Source of the DNA: Pseudomonas silvicola | Lineage (GTDB): Bacteria; Pseudomonadota; Gammaproteobacteria; Pseudomonadales; Pseudomonadaceae | Length of the DNA stretch: 64,000 bases | Reading direction: 5' to 3' | NCBI RefSeq assembly: GCF_026651855.1 | Contig: NZ_CP093280.1 | Location: 1,652,001-1,716,000, forward strand | Part shown: positions 1 through 11,156 of the stretch, piece by piece | Position numbering within the stretch: position 1 is the first letter of the stretch | Layout of the letters: every line of letters begins with the position of its first letter | Translations under genes and position numbers: made by a program | Notes under the pieces: generated by a model | Database searches by the model: none | Seen by the model: the letters and a program-made list of their open reading frames with translations, nothing else | Told to the model about the DNA's origin: nothing

Positions 1-2416
<2,416 letters not shown>

Positions 2417-2594
2417 GAGTGGCCTCGCACGGCGGGCGTAAACACAGGAGTATAAGGCCAAATACTGGATGGATGCACACTATTGGATGACATCCCTGAT
2501 GCCATTCATGACAACTGCGCGGCAAAGCGTCGCCATATACCCCCTCTATCGATGGGACTGGTAGAATCGCCGCCGGTTCACACGAGGTTTTTCC

Positions 2595-3989
2595 ATGCAC
2601 GATCTCCACAGCGAACGCATGAGTGGCAGCGAGACCCGCGCAGCCGGCGGCCTGGCCCTGGTGTTCGCCTTCCGTATGCTGGGCATGTTCATGGTGCTGC
2701 CGGTCCTGGCCACCTATGGCATGGACCTGGCCGGAGCCACGCCGGCCCTGATTGGTTTCGCCATCGGCGCCTACGGCCTGACCCAGGCTTTCCTGCAAAT
2801 TCCGTTCGGTATCATTTCCGATCGTATCGGCCGCCGGCCGGTGATCTACATCGGCCTGGTGATCTTCGCCCTGGGCAGCTTGCTGGCGGCGCACGCCGAC
2901 TCCATCTGGGGGGTGATCGCCGGGCGCGTGCTGCAGGGCGCAGGGGCAATTTCCGCGGCGGTCATGGCGTTGCTGTCTGACCTGACCCGCGAACAGCACC
3001 GTACCAAGGCAATGGCCACCATCGGCATGAGCATTGGCGTCTCGTTCGCCGTGGCCATGGTGGTCGGCCCGCTGGTAACGCGCATGTTCGGCCTGTCGGG
3101 GCTGTTCATCGTGACCGCGGTGATGGCCCTGGTGGGCATCGGGCTGATCGCCTTCGTTGTGCCCAAAGCCTCCAGTCACTTTACTCACCGAGAGTCGGGT
3201 GTAGCGCGCAAGGCCTTGCTGCCCACGTTGAAGCATCCGGACCTGTTGCGTCTGGACGCGGGCATCTTCGTGCTGCACGCCATCCTCATGGCCAGCTTCG
3301 TGGCGTTGCCGTTGGCATTGGTGGAGCGGGCGGGGCTGCCGAAGGAACAGCATTGGTGGGTGTACCTGACCGCCTTGCTGGTATCTTTTTTCGGGATGAT
3401 TCCGTTCATCATTTATGGTGAAAAAAAGCGCAAGATGAAGCGAGTCCTCATAGGGGCCGTTTCCGTCTTGATGCTCACAGAGCTGTTTTTCTGGGCGTTC
3501 GGGTACACCCTGAGCGAACTGGTGGTTGGCATCGTGGTGTTCTTCACGGCGTTCAACCTGCTGGAGGCGTCCTTGCCGTCACTGATCAGCAAGGTGTCGC
3601 CGGCCGGTGGCAAGGGCACGGCCATGGGCGTGTACTCCACCAGTCAGTTTCTGGGGGCGGCGCTGGGCGGTATTCTGGGGGGCTGGTTGTACCAGCATGG
3701 CGGCCTTGGCGTGGTCTTTGTCGGATGCGCCGGGCTGTTGGCGATTTGGCTGGCCATAGCTGTTACTATGCGTGAACCACCGTATGTGACGAGCCTGCGC
3801 TTGCCGCTGTCGCCCGAAGCCCTGCGCGAAGCGGGCCTGACCGAGCGCCTCAAGGCCGTACCAGGTGTGACAGATGCAGTGGTGGTGGCAGAAGAAGCCG
3901 CCATCTATATCAAATTGGACACAGAAATTTTGGATCGTGCATCCCTGGAGCGCCTGGTCAATCCGGCCCCAGAGACGTGCCAAGCCTAG
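2595..3989 (+). CDS. MFS transporter, YajR-like, with C-terminal soluble domain
   Basis: Twelve-helix major facilitator superfamily permease of 464 residues. The loop 2–3 signature is visible as DRIGRRP after helix 2. After the last helix (about residue 390) a soluble tail of about 70 residues carries a ferredoxin-like pattern (LKAVPGVTDAVVV…AAIYIKLD), as in the YAM domain of E. coli YajR. The start could also be the internal ATG of MSGSETRA. The gene ends ten bases before ssb, so ssb may be partly read from this promoter; a TAGAAT at 2562 is a possible -10. The substrate is not known and cannot be read from sequence. Confidence 0.88.
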   Translation: MHDLHSERMSGSETRAAGGLALVFAFRMLGMFMVLPVLATYGMDLAGATPALIGFAIGAYGLTQAFLQIPFGIISDRIGRRPVIYIGLVIFALGSLLAAHADSIWGVIAGRVLQGAGAISAAVMALLSDLTREQHRTKAMATIGMSIGVSFAVAMVVGPLVTRMFGLSGLFIVTAVMALVGIGLIAFVVPKASSHFTHRESGVARKALLPTLKHPDLLRLDAGIFVLHAILMASFVALPLALVERAGLPKEQHWWVYLTALLVSFFGMIPFIIYGEKKRKMKRVLIGAVSVLMLTELFFWAFGYTLSELVVGIVVFFTAFNLLEASLPSLISKVSPAGGKGTAMGVYSTSQFLGAALGGILGGWLYQHGGLGVVFVGCAGLLAIWLAIAVTMREPPYVTSLRLPLSPEALREAGLTERLKAVPGVTDAVVVAEEAAIYIKLDTEILDRASLERLVNPAPETCQA

Positions 3990-3998
3990 GAGAACGTT

Positions 3999-4526
3999 AT
4001 GGCCCGTGGGGTTAACAAAGTCATTTTGGTCGGTACTTGCGGTCAGGATCCTGAAGTGCGCTACCTGCCCAACGGCAACGCTGTCACCAACCTGAGCCTG
4101 GCGACCAGCGAGCAGTGGACTGACAAGCAGACCAACCAGCGTGTCGAACGTACCGAGTGGCACCGCGTATCGATGTTCGGCAAGGTTGCCGAGATCGCCG
4201 GCGAATACCTGCGCAAGGGTTCGCAGGTCTACATCGAAGGCAAGCTGCAGACCCGCGAGTGGGAAAAAGACGGCATCAAGCGTTACACCACTGAAATCGT
4301 CGTCGACATGCAGGGCACCATGCAACTGCTGGGCGGCCGTCCACAACAGGGCGACCAGAACCAGGGTGGCAACAACTACCAGCAGTCGGCCCCTCGCCAG
4401 CAAGCGCCGCGCCCTCAGCAGGCCGCGCCACAGCAGTCGCGCTCGGCCCCGCAGCAAGCCCCGCAACAGGCAGCGCCACAGCCTGCGGCAGACTTCGACA
4501 GCTTCGACGACGATATTCCGTTCTGA
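3999..4526 (+). CDS. ssb: Single-stranded DNA-binding protein
   Basis: SSB coats single-stranded DNA in replication, recombination and repair. The 175-residue protein has an N-terminal OB fold ([12 protein letters not shown]…, about residues 1–110), a long Gln/Pro/Ala-rich linker, and the conserved acidic tip DDDIPF, which recruits partner proteins. AGGAGA lies just ahead of the ATG. It sits between uvrA and its divergent neighbour, as in other Pseudomonas genomes, and is closed by a strong hairpin terminator. Confidence 0.97.
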   Translation: MARGVNKVILVGTCGQDPEVRYLPNGNAVTNLSLATSEQWTDKQTNQRVERTEWHRVSMFGKVAEIAGEYLRKGSQVYIEGKLQTREWEKDGIKRYTTEIVVDMQGTMQLLGGRPQQGDQNQGGNNYQQSAPRQQAPRPQQAAPQQSRSAPQQAPQQAAPQPAADFDSFDDDIPF

Positions 4527-4542
4527 TCGCTGCCGATGTCAT

Positions 4543-4573
4543 GAAAAAGCCCCTGCATTTGCAGGGGCTTTTC
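4543..4573. terminator. Bidirectional intrinsic terminator between ssb and the NADAR gene
   Basis: Inverted repeat AGCCCCTGCA / TGCAGGGGCT with a two-base loop, flanked by A-run and T-run (AAAAAGCC…GGCTTTT). The T-run on each strand makes it usable for ssb (plus) and the convergent gene ending at 4584 (minus). Confidence 0.9.
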
Positions 4574-4583
4574 TATTGGTGGG

Positions 4584-5135
4584 TCATGCCAGTCGATTGC
4601 GCACCTGCATCAAGGCGAAGCCCAGCAGGTTCAAGCCCTGCCACCGTGCCGGCTCTTCGGCCGCCGGGTCATCCGCGGCCAGGCCTATGCCCCAGATAGC
4701 ATCCACCGGGCTGGCTTCTACCAGTACCTGATCACCTGTATTCAACAGAAACACCTTGAGCGCGGGGTTCTGGTCGAACTTGCCCAGGTTGGCCGCGACC
4801 ACGATATCGAACCGCGATGCGAGCCATCGCGCGTCATCGTAGCCCTTCACTTCGCGCCCCAGCTTCTTCGCCAGCGCCGGGGTAGATGCCTTGAGGATAC
4901 GGTCGACAATGGCGGTATCGCCGAACAGCCGCGCCTTCTCGGCCATCATGTAGTGCTCGGCCGTGGCGTAGTGGATACCGTCCAGTTCGAACGCGGCCGG
5001 GAACCACTGGCTCAGGCAACTGCGGTCCGCCTTACCCGCGACCCGTGGCGTATGCCCCCAGAACGTCAGGTACTTCACGCGTTCACCGGCTTGAACCCGG
5101 GCCAGCAGCCCGCTCATATCAACAATGCCTTGCAT
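4584..5135 (-). CDS. NADAR family protein (YbiA-like N-glycosidase)
   Basis: A 183-residue protein matching the NADAR/YbiA family: aromatic start YLTFWGH, the GIHYATAEHYMMAEKARLF block with the conserved Glu/His core, and a late WGIGLAADD stretch. YbiA-type enzymes hydrolyse the N-glycosidic bond of early, reactive riboflavin-pathway intermediates; other NADAR proteins act on ADP-ribose-linked substrates. The start at 5135 has AAGGA ten bases upstream; MSGLL at 5117 is an alternative. A riboflavin operon lies 9 kb away, which fits a damage-control role but does not prove it. Confidence 0.82.
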   Translation of the reverse strand: MQGIVDMSGLLARVQAGERVKYLTFWGHTPRVAGKADRSCLSQWFPAAFELDGIHYATAEHYMMAEKARLFGDTAIVDRILKASTPALAKKLGREVKGYDDARWLASRFDIVVAANLGKFDQNPALKVFLLNTGDQVLVEASPVDAIWGIGLAADDPAAEEPARWQGLNLLGFALMQVRNRLA

Positions 5136-5393
5136 GGCTATTTATTCCTTCGCAAACAAACCCGTCAGTGCAGCAGTGCCCGTGACCGACAGCGGCCCCG
5201 ACCTCGTGCCACGCACTGCGCCGTATCGGCCAGCCTACCCCGTAGCGCCAAAACATGCCCGGCCAATCGATTGATCCGCGCAGCACAAATCCGCAAAATG
5301 CAATACCATGAGCCTCTTGACCGATCGCCACGCGGGCTTGGCCCCGGGCAATCGCTGGCTCATCGAATTCACCGGACTGGACCTGCTGACTCT

Positions 5394-6278
5394 ATGCGAA
5401 TGCGCCTTATGCTGTTGGGCGGCGGTAATGCCCTTGGGCAAGCGCTGATTCGTCTCGGGGCGGAGGAAGACATCGGCTTCCTCGCTCCGCGCCCGCCGGA
5501 AGCCGGCTGGGATGCGGCGAGCCTTACCCAGCTGCTCGACGATACCCGCCCCGACGCGTTGATCAACCTTGCCTACTATTTCGACTGGTTCCAGGCTGCG
5601 ACTGTCAGCGAGACGCGCCTTGCCCAGCAGGAACGTTCTGTCGAGCGGCTGGCCGAACTGTGCCAGCACCACCAGGTGATTCTGGTGCAGCCTTCCAGCT
5701 ACCGCGTTTTCGATGGCTCCCGAGCCACGGCCTATAGCGAAAAAGACGAGCCGGTGCCCCTTGGCCTGCGCGGGCAGGCACTGTGGCGGATCGAGCAGAG
5801 CGTGCGCGCTACCTGCCCGCAACATGTATTGCTGCGCTTCGGCTGGCTGCTGGACGATAGCGTCGACGGTGTGCTGGGACGTTTCCTGACCCGCGCCGAG
5901 CAGCCACAGGAAATCTTCCTGGCCGATGACCGTCGCGGCAACCCGACGCCGGTGGATGATGCCGCGCGGGTGATCATCTCGGTACTCAAGCAACTCGATT
6001 GTGCCGCGCCGTTGTGGGGTACCTACCACTACGCCGGCAACGAGGCCACCACGCCGCTGGCGCTGGGCCAGGCGGTCATCAGCGAGGCAGCCAGCCTGCA
6101 CCCGCTGGCGATCGAGGCACCCACGGCCCAGGCCCATGCCGCGCAACCCGACGCCGCTCAGGAGCCGCAGCACGCCGTGCTGGCCTGCAAGAAAATCCTT
6201 CACACTTTCGGGATCAAGCCGCGCGCCTGGCGCTCGGGGCTCCCAAGTTTACTGGACAGATATTACCGACATGGTTGA
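5394..6278 (+). CDS. RmlD-like sugar-nucleotide SDR reductase
   Basis: Extended short-chain dehydrogenase/reductase of about 294 residues. The N-terminal LMLLGGGNALGQAL is a Rossmann glycine motif. LINLAYYFDW, a Ser-containing VQPSSYRVFDG, and a PVDDAARVI stretch resemble dTDP-4-dehydrorhamnose reductase (RmlD) proteins. The canonical YxxxK pair is not evident (SYRVF instead), so activity is unclear. ATGs at 5394 and 5400 are both possible and neither has a strong SD. The stop codon overlaps the next gene's start by eight bases, implying translational coupling. No O-antigen cluster is nearby. Confidence 0.75.
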   Translation: MRMRLMLLGGGNALGQALIRLGAEEDIGFLAPRPPEAGWDAASLTQLLDDTRPDALINLAYYFDWFQAATVSETRLAQQERSVERLAELCQHHQVILVQPSSYRVFDGSRATAYSEKDEPVPLGLRGQALWRIEQSVRATCPQHVLLRFGWLLDDSVDGVLGRFLTRAEQPQEIFLADDRRGNPTPVDDAARVIISVLKQLDCAAPLWGTYHYAGNEATTPLALGQAVISEAASLHPLAIEAPTAQAHAAQPDAAQEPQHAVLACKKILHTFGIKPRAWRSGLPSLLDRYYRHG

Positions 6279-7200
6279 TGCACCTGTTTTGATCACCGGC
6301 GGTGCCGGCTTCATCGGCTCCAATCTGGTGGACGCCTTGCTGGAAAAGGGCCACGCCGTCCGTATTCTCGACGACCTTTCCACCGGCAAACGCAGCAACC
6401 TGCCGCTGGACAACCCACGGGTGGAACTGATCGAAGGCGATGTCGCCGACGCTGCCCTGGTAGCCCGCGCGGCCCAAGGTTGCAAGGCGGTAGTCCACTT
6501 GGCTGCCGTGGCGTCGGTGCAGGCTTCGGTGGACGACCCGGTGCGCACGCACCAGGCCAACTTCATCGGCACCCTGAATGTCTGCGAGGCCATGCGCGTC
6601 GCCGGCATCCAGCGGGTGGTGTTCGCCTCCAGTGCTGCCGTGTACGGCAACAACGGCGAAGGTGAGGCCATCGCCGAGGACACCCCCAAGGCGCCGCTGA
6701 CCCCCTACGCGTCGGACAAGCTGGCGAGCGAGTACTACTTCGATTTCTACCGCCGCCAGCATGGCCTGGAACCGGTGATCTTTCGTTTCTTCAACGTGTT
6801 CGGTCCCCGTCAGGATCCGTCCTCGCCGTACTCCGGGGTCATCAGCATCTTCTGTGAACGCGCCCAGCAGGGCATGCGCATCAACCTGTTCGGTGATGGC
6901 GAGCAGACCCGCGACTTCATCTATGTGGGTGATCTGGTAGCGGTGCTGGTGCAGGCACTGGAAGCGCAGGGCGTGGAAGAGGGGGCCATCAACGTTGGCC
7001 TGAACCAGGCCATGAGCCTCAACCAATTGCTGGCCGAGTTGAAGTCGGTGCTGGGTAGCTTGCCTGAGGTGAGTTACGGCGAGGCACGACCTGGCGACAT
7101 CAAGCATTCGCGAGCCGATAACGCGCGCATGCTGCAACGCTTTACCTTGCCGCCCATCACCCCCATGGCTACCGGCTTGAAGCGTCTGCTGGGGCTGTAG
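6271..7200 (+). CDS. NAD-dependent epimerase (GalE/WbpP-like extended SDR)
   Basis: A 309-residue extended SDR. TGGAGFIGSNL at the N-terminus is the NAD-binding glycine motif, DDLSTGKRSNL follows it, and the active site is SSAAVYG with YASDK (catalytic Tyr and Lys). The C-terminal half has FRFFNVFGPRQ and the DFIYVGDLV pattern typical of UDP-hexose 4-epimerases. The ATG lies inside the end of the previous SDR gene in another frame, so the two are probably made together. The exact substrate cannot be assigned. Confidence 0.87.
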   Translation: MVDAPVLITGGAGFIGSNLVDALLEKGHAVRILDDLSTGKRSNLPLDNPRVELIEGDVADAALVARAAQGCKAVVHLAAVASVQASVDDPVRTHQANFIGTLNVCEAMRVAGIQRVVFASSAAVYGNNGEGEAIAEDTPKAPLTPYASDKLASEYYFDFYRRQHGLEPVIFRFFNVFGPRQDPSSPYSGVISIFCERAQQGMRINLFGDGEQTRDFIYVGDLVAVLVQALEAQGVEEGAINVGLNQAMSLNQLLAELKSVLGSLPEVSYGEARPGDIKHSRADNARMLQRFTLPPITPMATGLKRLLGL

Positions 7201-7209
7201 AGCGCTTGC

Positions 7210-7246
7210 CATGCAGGGCCTGGGGCTGGCCGCCCGGCCCTGCATG
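7210..7246. terminator. Inverted repeat between convergent epimerase and oprG genes
   Basis: CATGCAGGGCC and GGCCCTGCATG form an 11-bp perfect stem with a 15-base loop just after the epimerase stop and before the oprG stop on the other strand. There is no T-run on either side, so a Rho-independent role is uncertain. Confidence 0.5.
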
Positions 7247-7254
7247 CGAGTGAG

Positions 7255-7932
7255 TCAGAACTTGTAACCCACGCCTACCATGTACACCCATGGGTCGACA
7301 TCGACGTTCACCTTGGTACGGCCTACGCCCAGCGCGGTCGGGCCGTCGACGCTGGCCTGGGTGTCGATGTCCACGTACCAGACGGCGGCGTTGAGCATGA
7401 TGTGGTCGGTCAGCATGTAGTCGGCACCCACCTGCGCGGCCCAACCCCAGGAGTTCTTCAGGTTCAGGTTGCTGAAGCCCTGGGCCTTGCGCGCGCTGCT
7501 CAAGTCTTCGTCATAGAACCAGGTGTAGTTCAAGCCCAGGCCCGCGTAGGGCTGGAACTTCGAGCTGCTGTCCAGCGGGTAGTACTGCAGCGACAGGGTT
7601 GGCGGCAGTTGCTTGATGTCGGCCAGCTTGCCGTCCAGGCCCGCGCCCTTCACGCCCACGGTGTGCTGGAAGGGGGTGGCGGCCAGCAGCTCCACGCCCA
7701 CGTGGTCGGTCAGCATGTAGGCAAAGGCCAGCCCCAGCTGGGTGTCGCTGTCCAGGGTCGCCTTGGTACCGGCGACTTTCGCCCCGTCGAGTTTCAGGTT
7801 GCCGCTGTCCTCATTGGGGGCGGTGGTGGCAGAACCCGCGCGGACGATGAAATCGCCGGCCTGGTGAGCGTGGGCAAAAGGCGTGACAAGGGCCAGGCTG
7901 AACAGCGAGGCCCCCAGGAGTTTGGTGTTCAT
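7255..7932 (-). CDS. oprG: Outer membrane protein OprG (OmpW family)
   Basis: An eight-strand OmpW-family beta-barrel of 225 residues. It has a Sec signal peptide (MNTKLLGASLFSLALV, ending AHA), family blocks GDFIVRAGSATTAPN and LQYYPLDSSSKFQPYAGLGLNYTWF, and a C-terminal Phe (GVGYKF) for BAM assembly. The start at 7932 has GGAGA five bases upstream. OmpW/OprG channels admit small hydrophobic molecules across the outer membrane. Upstream is an FNR/Anr-type site spaced correctly to a -10, matching the known anaerobic control of P. aeruginosa oprG. Confidence 0.92.
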   Translation of the reverse strand: MNTKLLGASLFSLALVTPFAHAHQAGDFIVRAGSATTAPNEDSGNLKLDGAKVAGTKATLDSDTQLGLAFAYMLTDHVGVELLAATPFQHTVGVKGAGLDGKLADIKQLPPTLSLQYYPLDSSSKFQPYAGLGLNYTWFYDEDLSSARKAQGFSNLNLKNSWGWAAQVGADYMLTDHIMLNAAVWYVDIDTQASVDGPTALGVGRTKVNVDVDPWVYMVGVGYKF

Positions 7933-7970
7933 CGGGTCTCCATCGGACAAGGGGGAAAAAGCCTTGGCCA

Positions 7971-8012
7971 ATGGTAGGAATGCTCTGGGTCGAGGGTTTT
8001 GACCCAGCTCAA
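7971..8012 (-). promoter_or_regulatory. Anr/FNR-type class II promoter of oprG
   Basis: Read on the minus strand, TTGAGCTGGGTCAA (7999–8012) matches the FNR/Anr core TTGA-N6-TCAA. A TACCAT -10 lies at 7971–7976. The distance between the two centres is 32 bp, exactly that of a class II site centred at -41.5. An overlapping 7-bp inverted repeat (CTGGGTC 7985–7991 / GACCCAG 8001–8007) is also present. Confidence 0.7.
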
Positions 8013-8036
8013 TAAAACCGTCATTAACCGACGAAT

Positions 8037-8549
8037 TTACTCCGGCAATTCGTAGATATAGATCTTGTCCGCTTCCAGCTGGTAGCCGGCGTCGGCCAGT
8101 TCGCTGCTGGACGGCTTGACCCGCAGGGTGCCTTCGACCCAGAACGCCTGGTACAGGTCATCGAGCTTGACGCCCACTTGGCTGGTCACGTGCACGATCT
8201 GGTTGGAGGGCGGCGGCGGTACGTGAATGCAGGCGCCGTAGTAGGGCACCAGCAGAAAGTCGGTGGTGCGGCCTTCATCGCTGACTTCCAATGGCACGAT
8301 AAAACCGGGCATCTTCACGTTCTGGCCATCCAGCGCCTTGACCACCGGGGCATCGGGTTCCTGCTGCTTCACCGCCGGTGCCGATTCCATGTCGCTGCCC
8401 ATCTTGGACAGGTCGTGCAGGGGCGTCATTTGCGGGGCCACCTTCGGCGCATCGGGTGGAATCATTTCCGCCCAGGTCAGTTCGCGCGGCGCGGCGGCCC
8501 ACAGGGTGGGGGATACCAGCAACAGCAGGCACAGCAAAGCGGCTTTCAT
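8037..8549 (-). CDS. DUF3299 periplasmic protein, last gene of zinc-linked ABC operon
   Basis: A 170-residue exported protein with signal peptide MKAALLCLLLLVSPTLWAAA, followed by a DUF3299 domain: KMPGFIVPLE, DFLLVPYYGACIHVPPPP and a C-terminal KIYIYELPE. The Cys-His pair in GACIHVPPPP is a plausible metal site. It is separated from the upstream permease stop (8561) by only 11 bases and is the distal gene of a four-gene unit equivalent to PAO1 PA4063–PA4066 and related to the Vibrio zrg genes. The molecular role is unknown. Confidence 0.82.
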   Translation of the reverse strand: MKAALLCLLLLVSPTLWAAAPRELTWAEMIPPDAPKVAPQMTPLHDLSKMGSDMESAPAVKQQEPDAPVVKALDGQNVKMPGFIVPLEVSDEGRTTDFLLVPYYGACIHVPPPPSNQIVHVTSQVGVKLDDLYQAFWVEGTLRVKPSSSELADAGYQLEADKIYIYELPE

Positions 8550-8560
8550 GTTGGCAAGGC

Positions 8561-9826
8561 TCACAGGTGAATGGACAGGCCATCGGCCAGTGACTGCCGG
8601 TAAGCACGCCAGGCCGGCACGGCGCCCATGACCAGGGCTGCGCCGAGGATAATCCCCAGCAGCGACCATTCATAGGCCGTCGGTGCCGACAGCGGCAGAT
8701 ACAGGCCGTAGTTGGCTTGCACATACCCTTGGGCAGCCGCGATACCGGCATAGAGCAAGGCCACGCCGGCGCCAATGCCACACAGGGCCAACGCGAAGGC
8801 TTCCAGGATCAGCAAGCTGGCGATATGCCACGGCCGAGCGCCAACGGACCGTAGTATCGCCATTTCCCGCCGACGCTCGTTGAGGCTGGTGAGGATAGCC
8901 GTGAGCATGCCGATCAGGCCAGTCAGCACCACGAACAACGACACCACGAACAACGCCTTCTCCGCGGTGCCCATCAGGCTCCACAACTCTTGCAGTGCTA
9001 CCCCGGGAAGAATGGCCAGCAATGGCTCGCCCACGAAATCATTGATTTCCCGCTGCAGGGAGAAGGTCGAGATCTTGTTGTTCAGCCCCAGCATCATCGC
9101 CGTGATGGCGCTGGGCGTGAGGTCCATGTTGCGCGCCTGGTCGGCGCTGATGCGCCCGGCGCCGCGGGCCGGCACGCCGTTGTGCCAGTCGATGTGGATA
9201 GCTTCCATGCCGCCCAGGCTGATGTGCAGTGTGCGGTCCACAGGCGTGCCGGTGCGCTTGAGGATGCCCACCACGGTGAAGGGCTTGTCATCGTGCTTGA
9301 CCAGGCTGATGGCCGCTGTGCCGTGGGCCAGCACCAGGGTGTCGCCCAACTTGTAATGCAGGGCGTCGGCGACTTCGGCGCCCAGCACCACTTCGAACGG
9401 GTCGGTGGCGAAGAAGCGGCCGGCGGCCATCTCCAGGTTCTGGTGGCGGCCGTACTGGTAGTGCTCGAAGTACGACTGGTCAGTGCCCAGCACGCGATAC
9501 CCCCGGTGCGAATCCCCCAGGGACATGGGAATGGCCCATTTTACCCGGGGATCGTGGGCGTAGTGCTGGAAGCTGTCCCAGCGGATGTTGTTGGTAGCAT
9601 TGCCGATGCGAAACACCGAGTACAGCAGCAGGTTCACAGAGCCGGAGCGGGCACCGACGATCAGGTCGGTACCGCTGATGGTGCTGGCGAAGCTGTTGCG
9701 GGCTTCGGTGCGCACCCGTTCAACGGCCAGCAGCAGGCACACCGACAAGGCAATGGCGAACGCGGTAAGAAATGCCGTGAAGCGGCGGTTGGCCAGGCTG
9801 GCGACGGCTAGGCGGAACAGGTACAT
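8561..9826 (-). CDS. MacB/FtsX-type ABC transporter permease
   Basis: A 421-residue permease with the MacB/LolC layout: one N-terminal helix (FTAFLTAFAIALSVCLLLAV), a large periplasmic domain of about 220 residues (ISGTDLIVGARSG…), then three C-terminal helices with NERRREMAILRSVGA between the first two, the usual coupling segment. The ATG overlaps the ATPase stop by one base (TGATG), so the two are translationally coupled. Context with ZrgA-like and DUF3299 proteins and a Zur-like box suggests a zinc-responsive export or mechanotransmission system rather than a classical importer. Confidence 0.86.
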   Translation of the reverse strand: MYLFRLAVASLANRRFTAFLTAFAIALSVCLLLAVERVRTEARNSFASTISGTDLIVGARSGSVNLLLYSVFRIGNATNNIRWDSFQHYAHDPRVKWAIPMSLGDSHRGYRVLGTDQSYFEHYQYGRHQNLEMAAGRFFATDPFEVVLGAEVADALHYKLGDTLVLAHGTAAISLVKHDDKPFTVVGILKRTGTPVDRTLHISLGGMEAIHIDWHNGVPARGAGRISADQARNMDLTPSAITAMMLGLNNKISTFSLQREINDFVGEPLLAILPGVALQELWSLMGTAEKALFVVSLFVVLTGLIGMLTAILTSLNERRREMAILRSVGARPWHIASLLILEAFALALCGIGAGVALLYAGIAAAQGYVQANYGLYLPLSAPTAYEWSLLGIILGAALVMGAVPAWRAYRQSLADGLSIHL

Positions 9827-10548
9827 CAGACTTCCCCTGGGGCAGCGGGGCGCACGGCCCGGTTGAGTTCGGCCAGTGACAGGCTGCGGTCGAACAGGGG
9901 TGCCAGGCTCTGGTCGTGGCTGACGAACAGCAGGCTGGAACCGGCGTCGCGGCATTCAGCGAACAGCAGGCGGATGAATGCCTCCCGTGCGTCGTGGTCG
10001 AGGGCCGAGGTGGGTTCGTCGGCGATCACCAGTTCCGGCTGGCCGATCAATGCGCGGGCGGCGGCCACGCGCTGCTGCTGGCCGATGGACAGGGTGTCGG
10101 CGCGGCGTTCCAACAACGCCGGGTCGCCAAGGCCGAGGTGGGCCAGCAGCGTCGCGGCGGCCTGGTCGATGCTGCCGTAGCGCTGGCGGGCCTTGTCGGC
10201 CCGCAGGCGGGAAAAGTGACAGGGCAACTCGACGTTCTCGCGTACCGAGAGGAACGGCAGCAGGTTGAACTGCTGGAAGATGTAACCGGTGTGGTCGACC
10301 CGGAAGCGGTCCCGGCGGCCCTGGCTCAGGTCGCTGAGCTCCTGGCCCAGCACCTGAACGCTGCCGCTGACCGGTTTCTGCACGCCGCCCAGCAGCCCCA
10401 GCAGGGTCGTCTTGCCACTGCCGCTGGGGCCTTTGAGGAACAGTGTTTCGCCGGCCTGCAATTCAAACGCGGGTATGTCCAGCAATGCCGGTTGGCGCGG
10501 CCAGGCGAAATGCAGGTCGCGCAGTTCGATGAGAGCTGTGCTAGCCAT
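9826..10548 (-). CDS. ABC transporter ATP-binding protein (LolD/MacB type)
   Basis: A 240-residue nucleotide-binding subunit. Walker A is GPSGSGKTT (about residues 40–48), the Q-loop is IFQQFNLLPF, the signature is LSIGQQQRVAAARAL (LSIGQ instead of LSGGQ), Walker B is LVIADEPTSALD, and the H-loop His is in FVSHD. It pairs with the MacB-type permease that starts on its stop codon. Its own ATG touches the stop of the preceding DUF2796 gene. Confidence 0.92.
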   Translation of the reverse strand: MASTALIELRDLHFAWPRQPALLDIPAFELQAGETLFLKGPSGSGKTTLLGLLGGVQKPVSGSVQVLGQELSDLSQGRRDRFRVDHTGYIFQQFNLLPFLSVRENVELPCHFSRLRADKARQRYGSIDQAAATLLAHLGLGDPALLERRADTLSIGQQQRVAAARALIGQPELVIADEPTSALDHDAREAFIRLLFAECRDAGSSLLFVSHDQSLAPLFDRSLSLAELNRAVRPAAPGEV

Positions 10549-11129
10549 CAGAATGTCAGGGCGCTGTTGTCCGGGGTCGCGTCCAGGCCTTTCTGGCCGG
10601 CTGGGCCGATCATCTGCACCACGACTTTGTGGGTGGCCGGGAACGTCTTGAACAGTTGGGCGGTGTCCAGGGCCTTGAGCTTGTCTGGCGCGGTGCAGTT
10701 CAGCTCGTAGCTCGCGTGAATCTCACTGTGGTGGTGCGCTTCACCGGCGGCGTGCTGGTCATCGTCATCGTCGCCATCATCGGCGGGCATCGCATCACCG
10801 AACAGCGGGCTTTGCAGGTGTTGGCTGGTCACGCTGCAACCGGCCGCGGCTGGCAGGCCGAACAGGGCCAGGGGTTTTTCAAGCAGGGCGCGGGCCTTGG
10901 CGACGGCCGCTTTGTCGGCGTCGGTGGTAGCCAGGTGCTCGAAACCGACAATGTTCATGGCCGGGGTTTGCAGTTCCAGAGCCAGGGTCTGGTCGTCCAG
11001 AGCGGCGTTGACGCGGGCGGTACCATGTTCATGCGTGCCGAGGCTGCCGTGTTTTACCGTGGTGTCGTCAGCGTGGGCAATGGCCAGTGGCAGCAACGCG
11101 AAGGGCAGGGCGAGCAGAAGTCGGCGCAT
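10548..11129 (-). CDS. ZrgA-like periplasmic zinc-binding protein (DUF2796)
   Basis: A 193-residue exported protein with signal peptide ending IAHA. The mature part has KHGSLGTHEHGTARVNAAL, then an acidic/His-rich loop (DDGDDDDDQHAAGEAHHHSEIH, about residues 116–137), the type of segment that binds zinc. DUF2796/ZrgA proteins are the first genes of Zur-repressed zinc transport loci. It heads the operon with the ATPase, permease and DUF3299 gene, all touching or nearly so. Likely a periplasmic zinc binder delivering to or sensing for the ABC unit. Confidence 0.85.
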   Translation of the reverse strand: MRRLLLALPFALLPLAIAHADDTTVKHGSLGTHEHGTARVNAALDDQTLALELQTPAMNIVGFEHLATTDADKAAVAKARALLEKPLALFGLPAAAGCSVTSQHLQSPLFGDAMPADDGDDDDDQHAAGEAHHHSEIHASYELNCTAPDKLKALDTAQLFKTFPATHKVVVQMIGPAGQKGLDATPDNSALTF

Positions 11130-11156
11130 GAAGAAATCCTGGTGGAATAGGGATAA

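Noticed and set aside
2465-2480. SOS-box-like CTG-N10-CAC upstream of uvrA
   Set aside because: The second half is CAC rather than CAG and the centre is G-rich; it does not match a LexA operator well enough.
5308-5448. 46-codon ORF overlapping the start of the RmlD-like gene
   Set aside because: No SD, no family pattern, and most of its 3' half is the shifted frame of the real gene.
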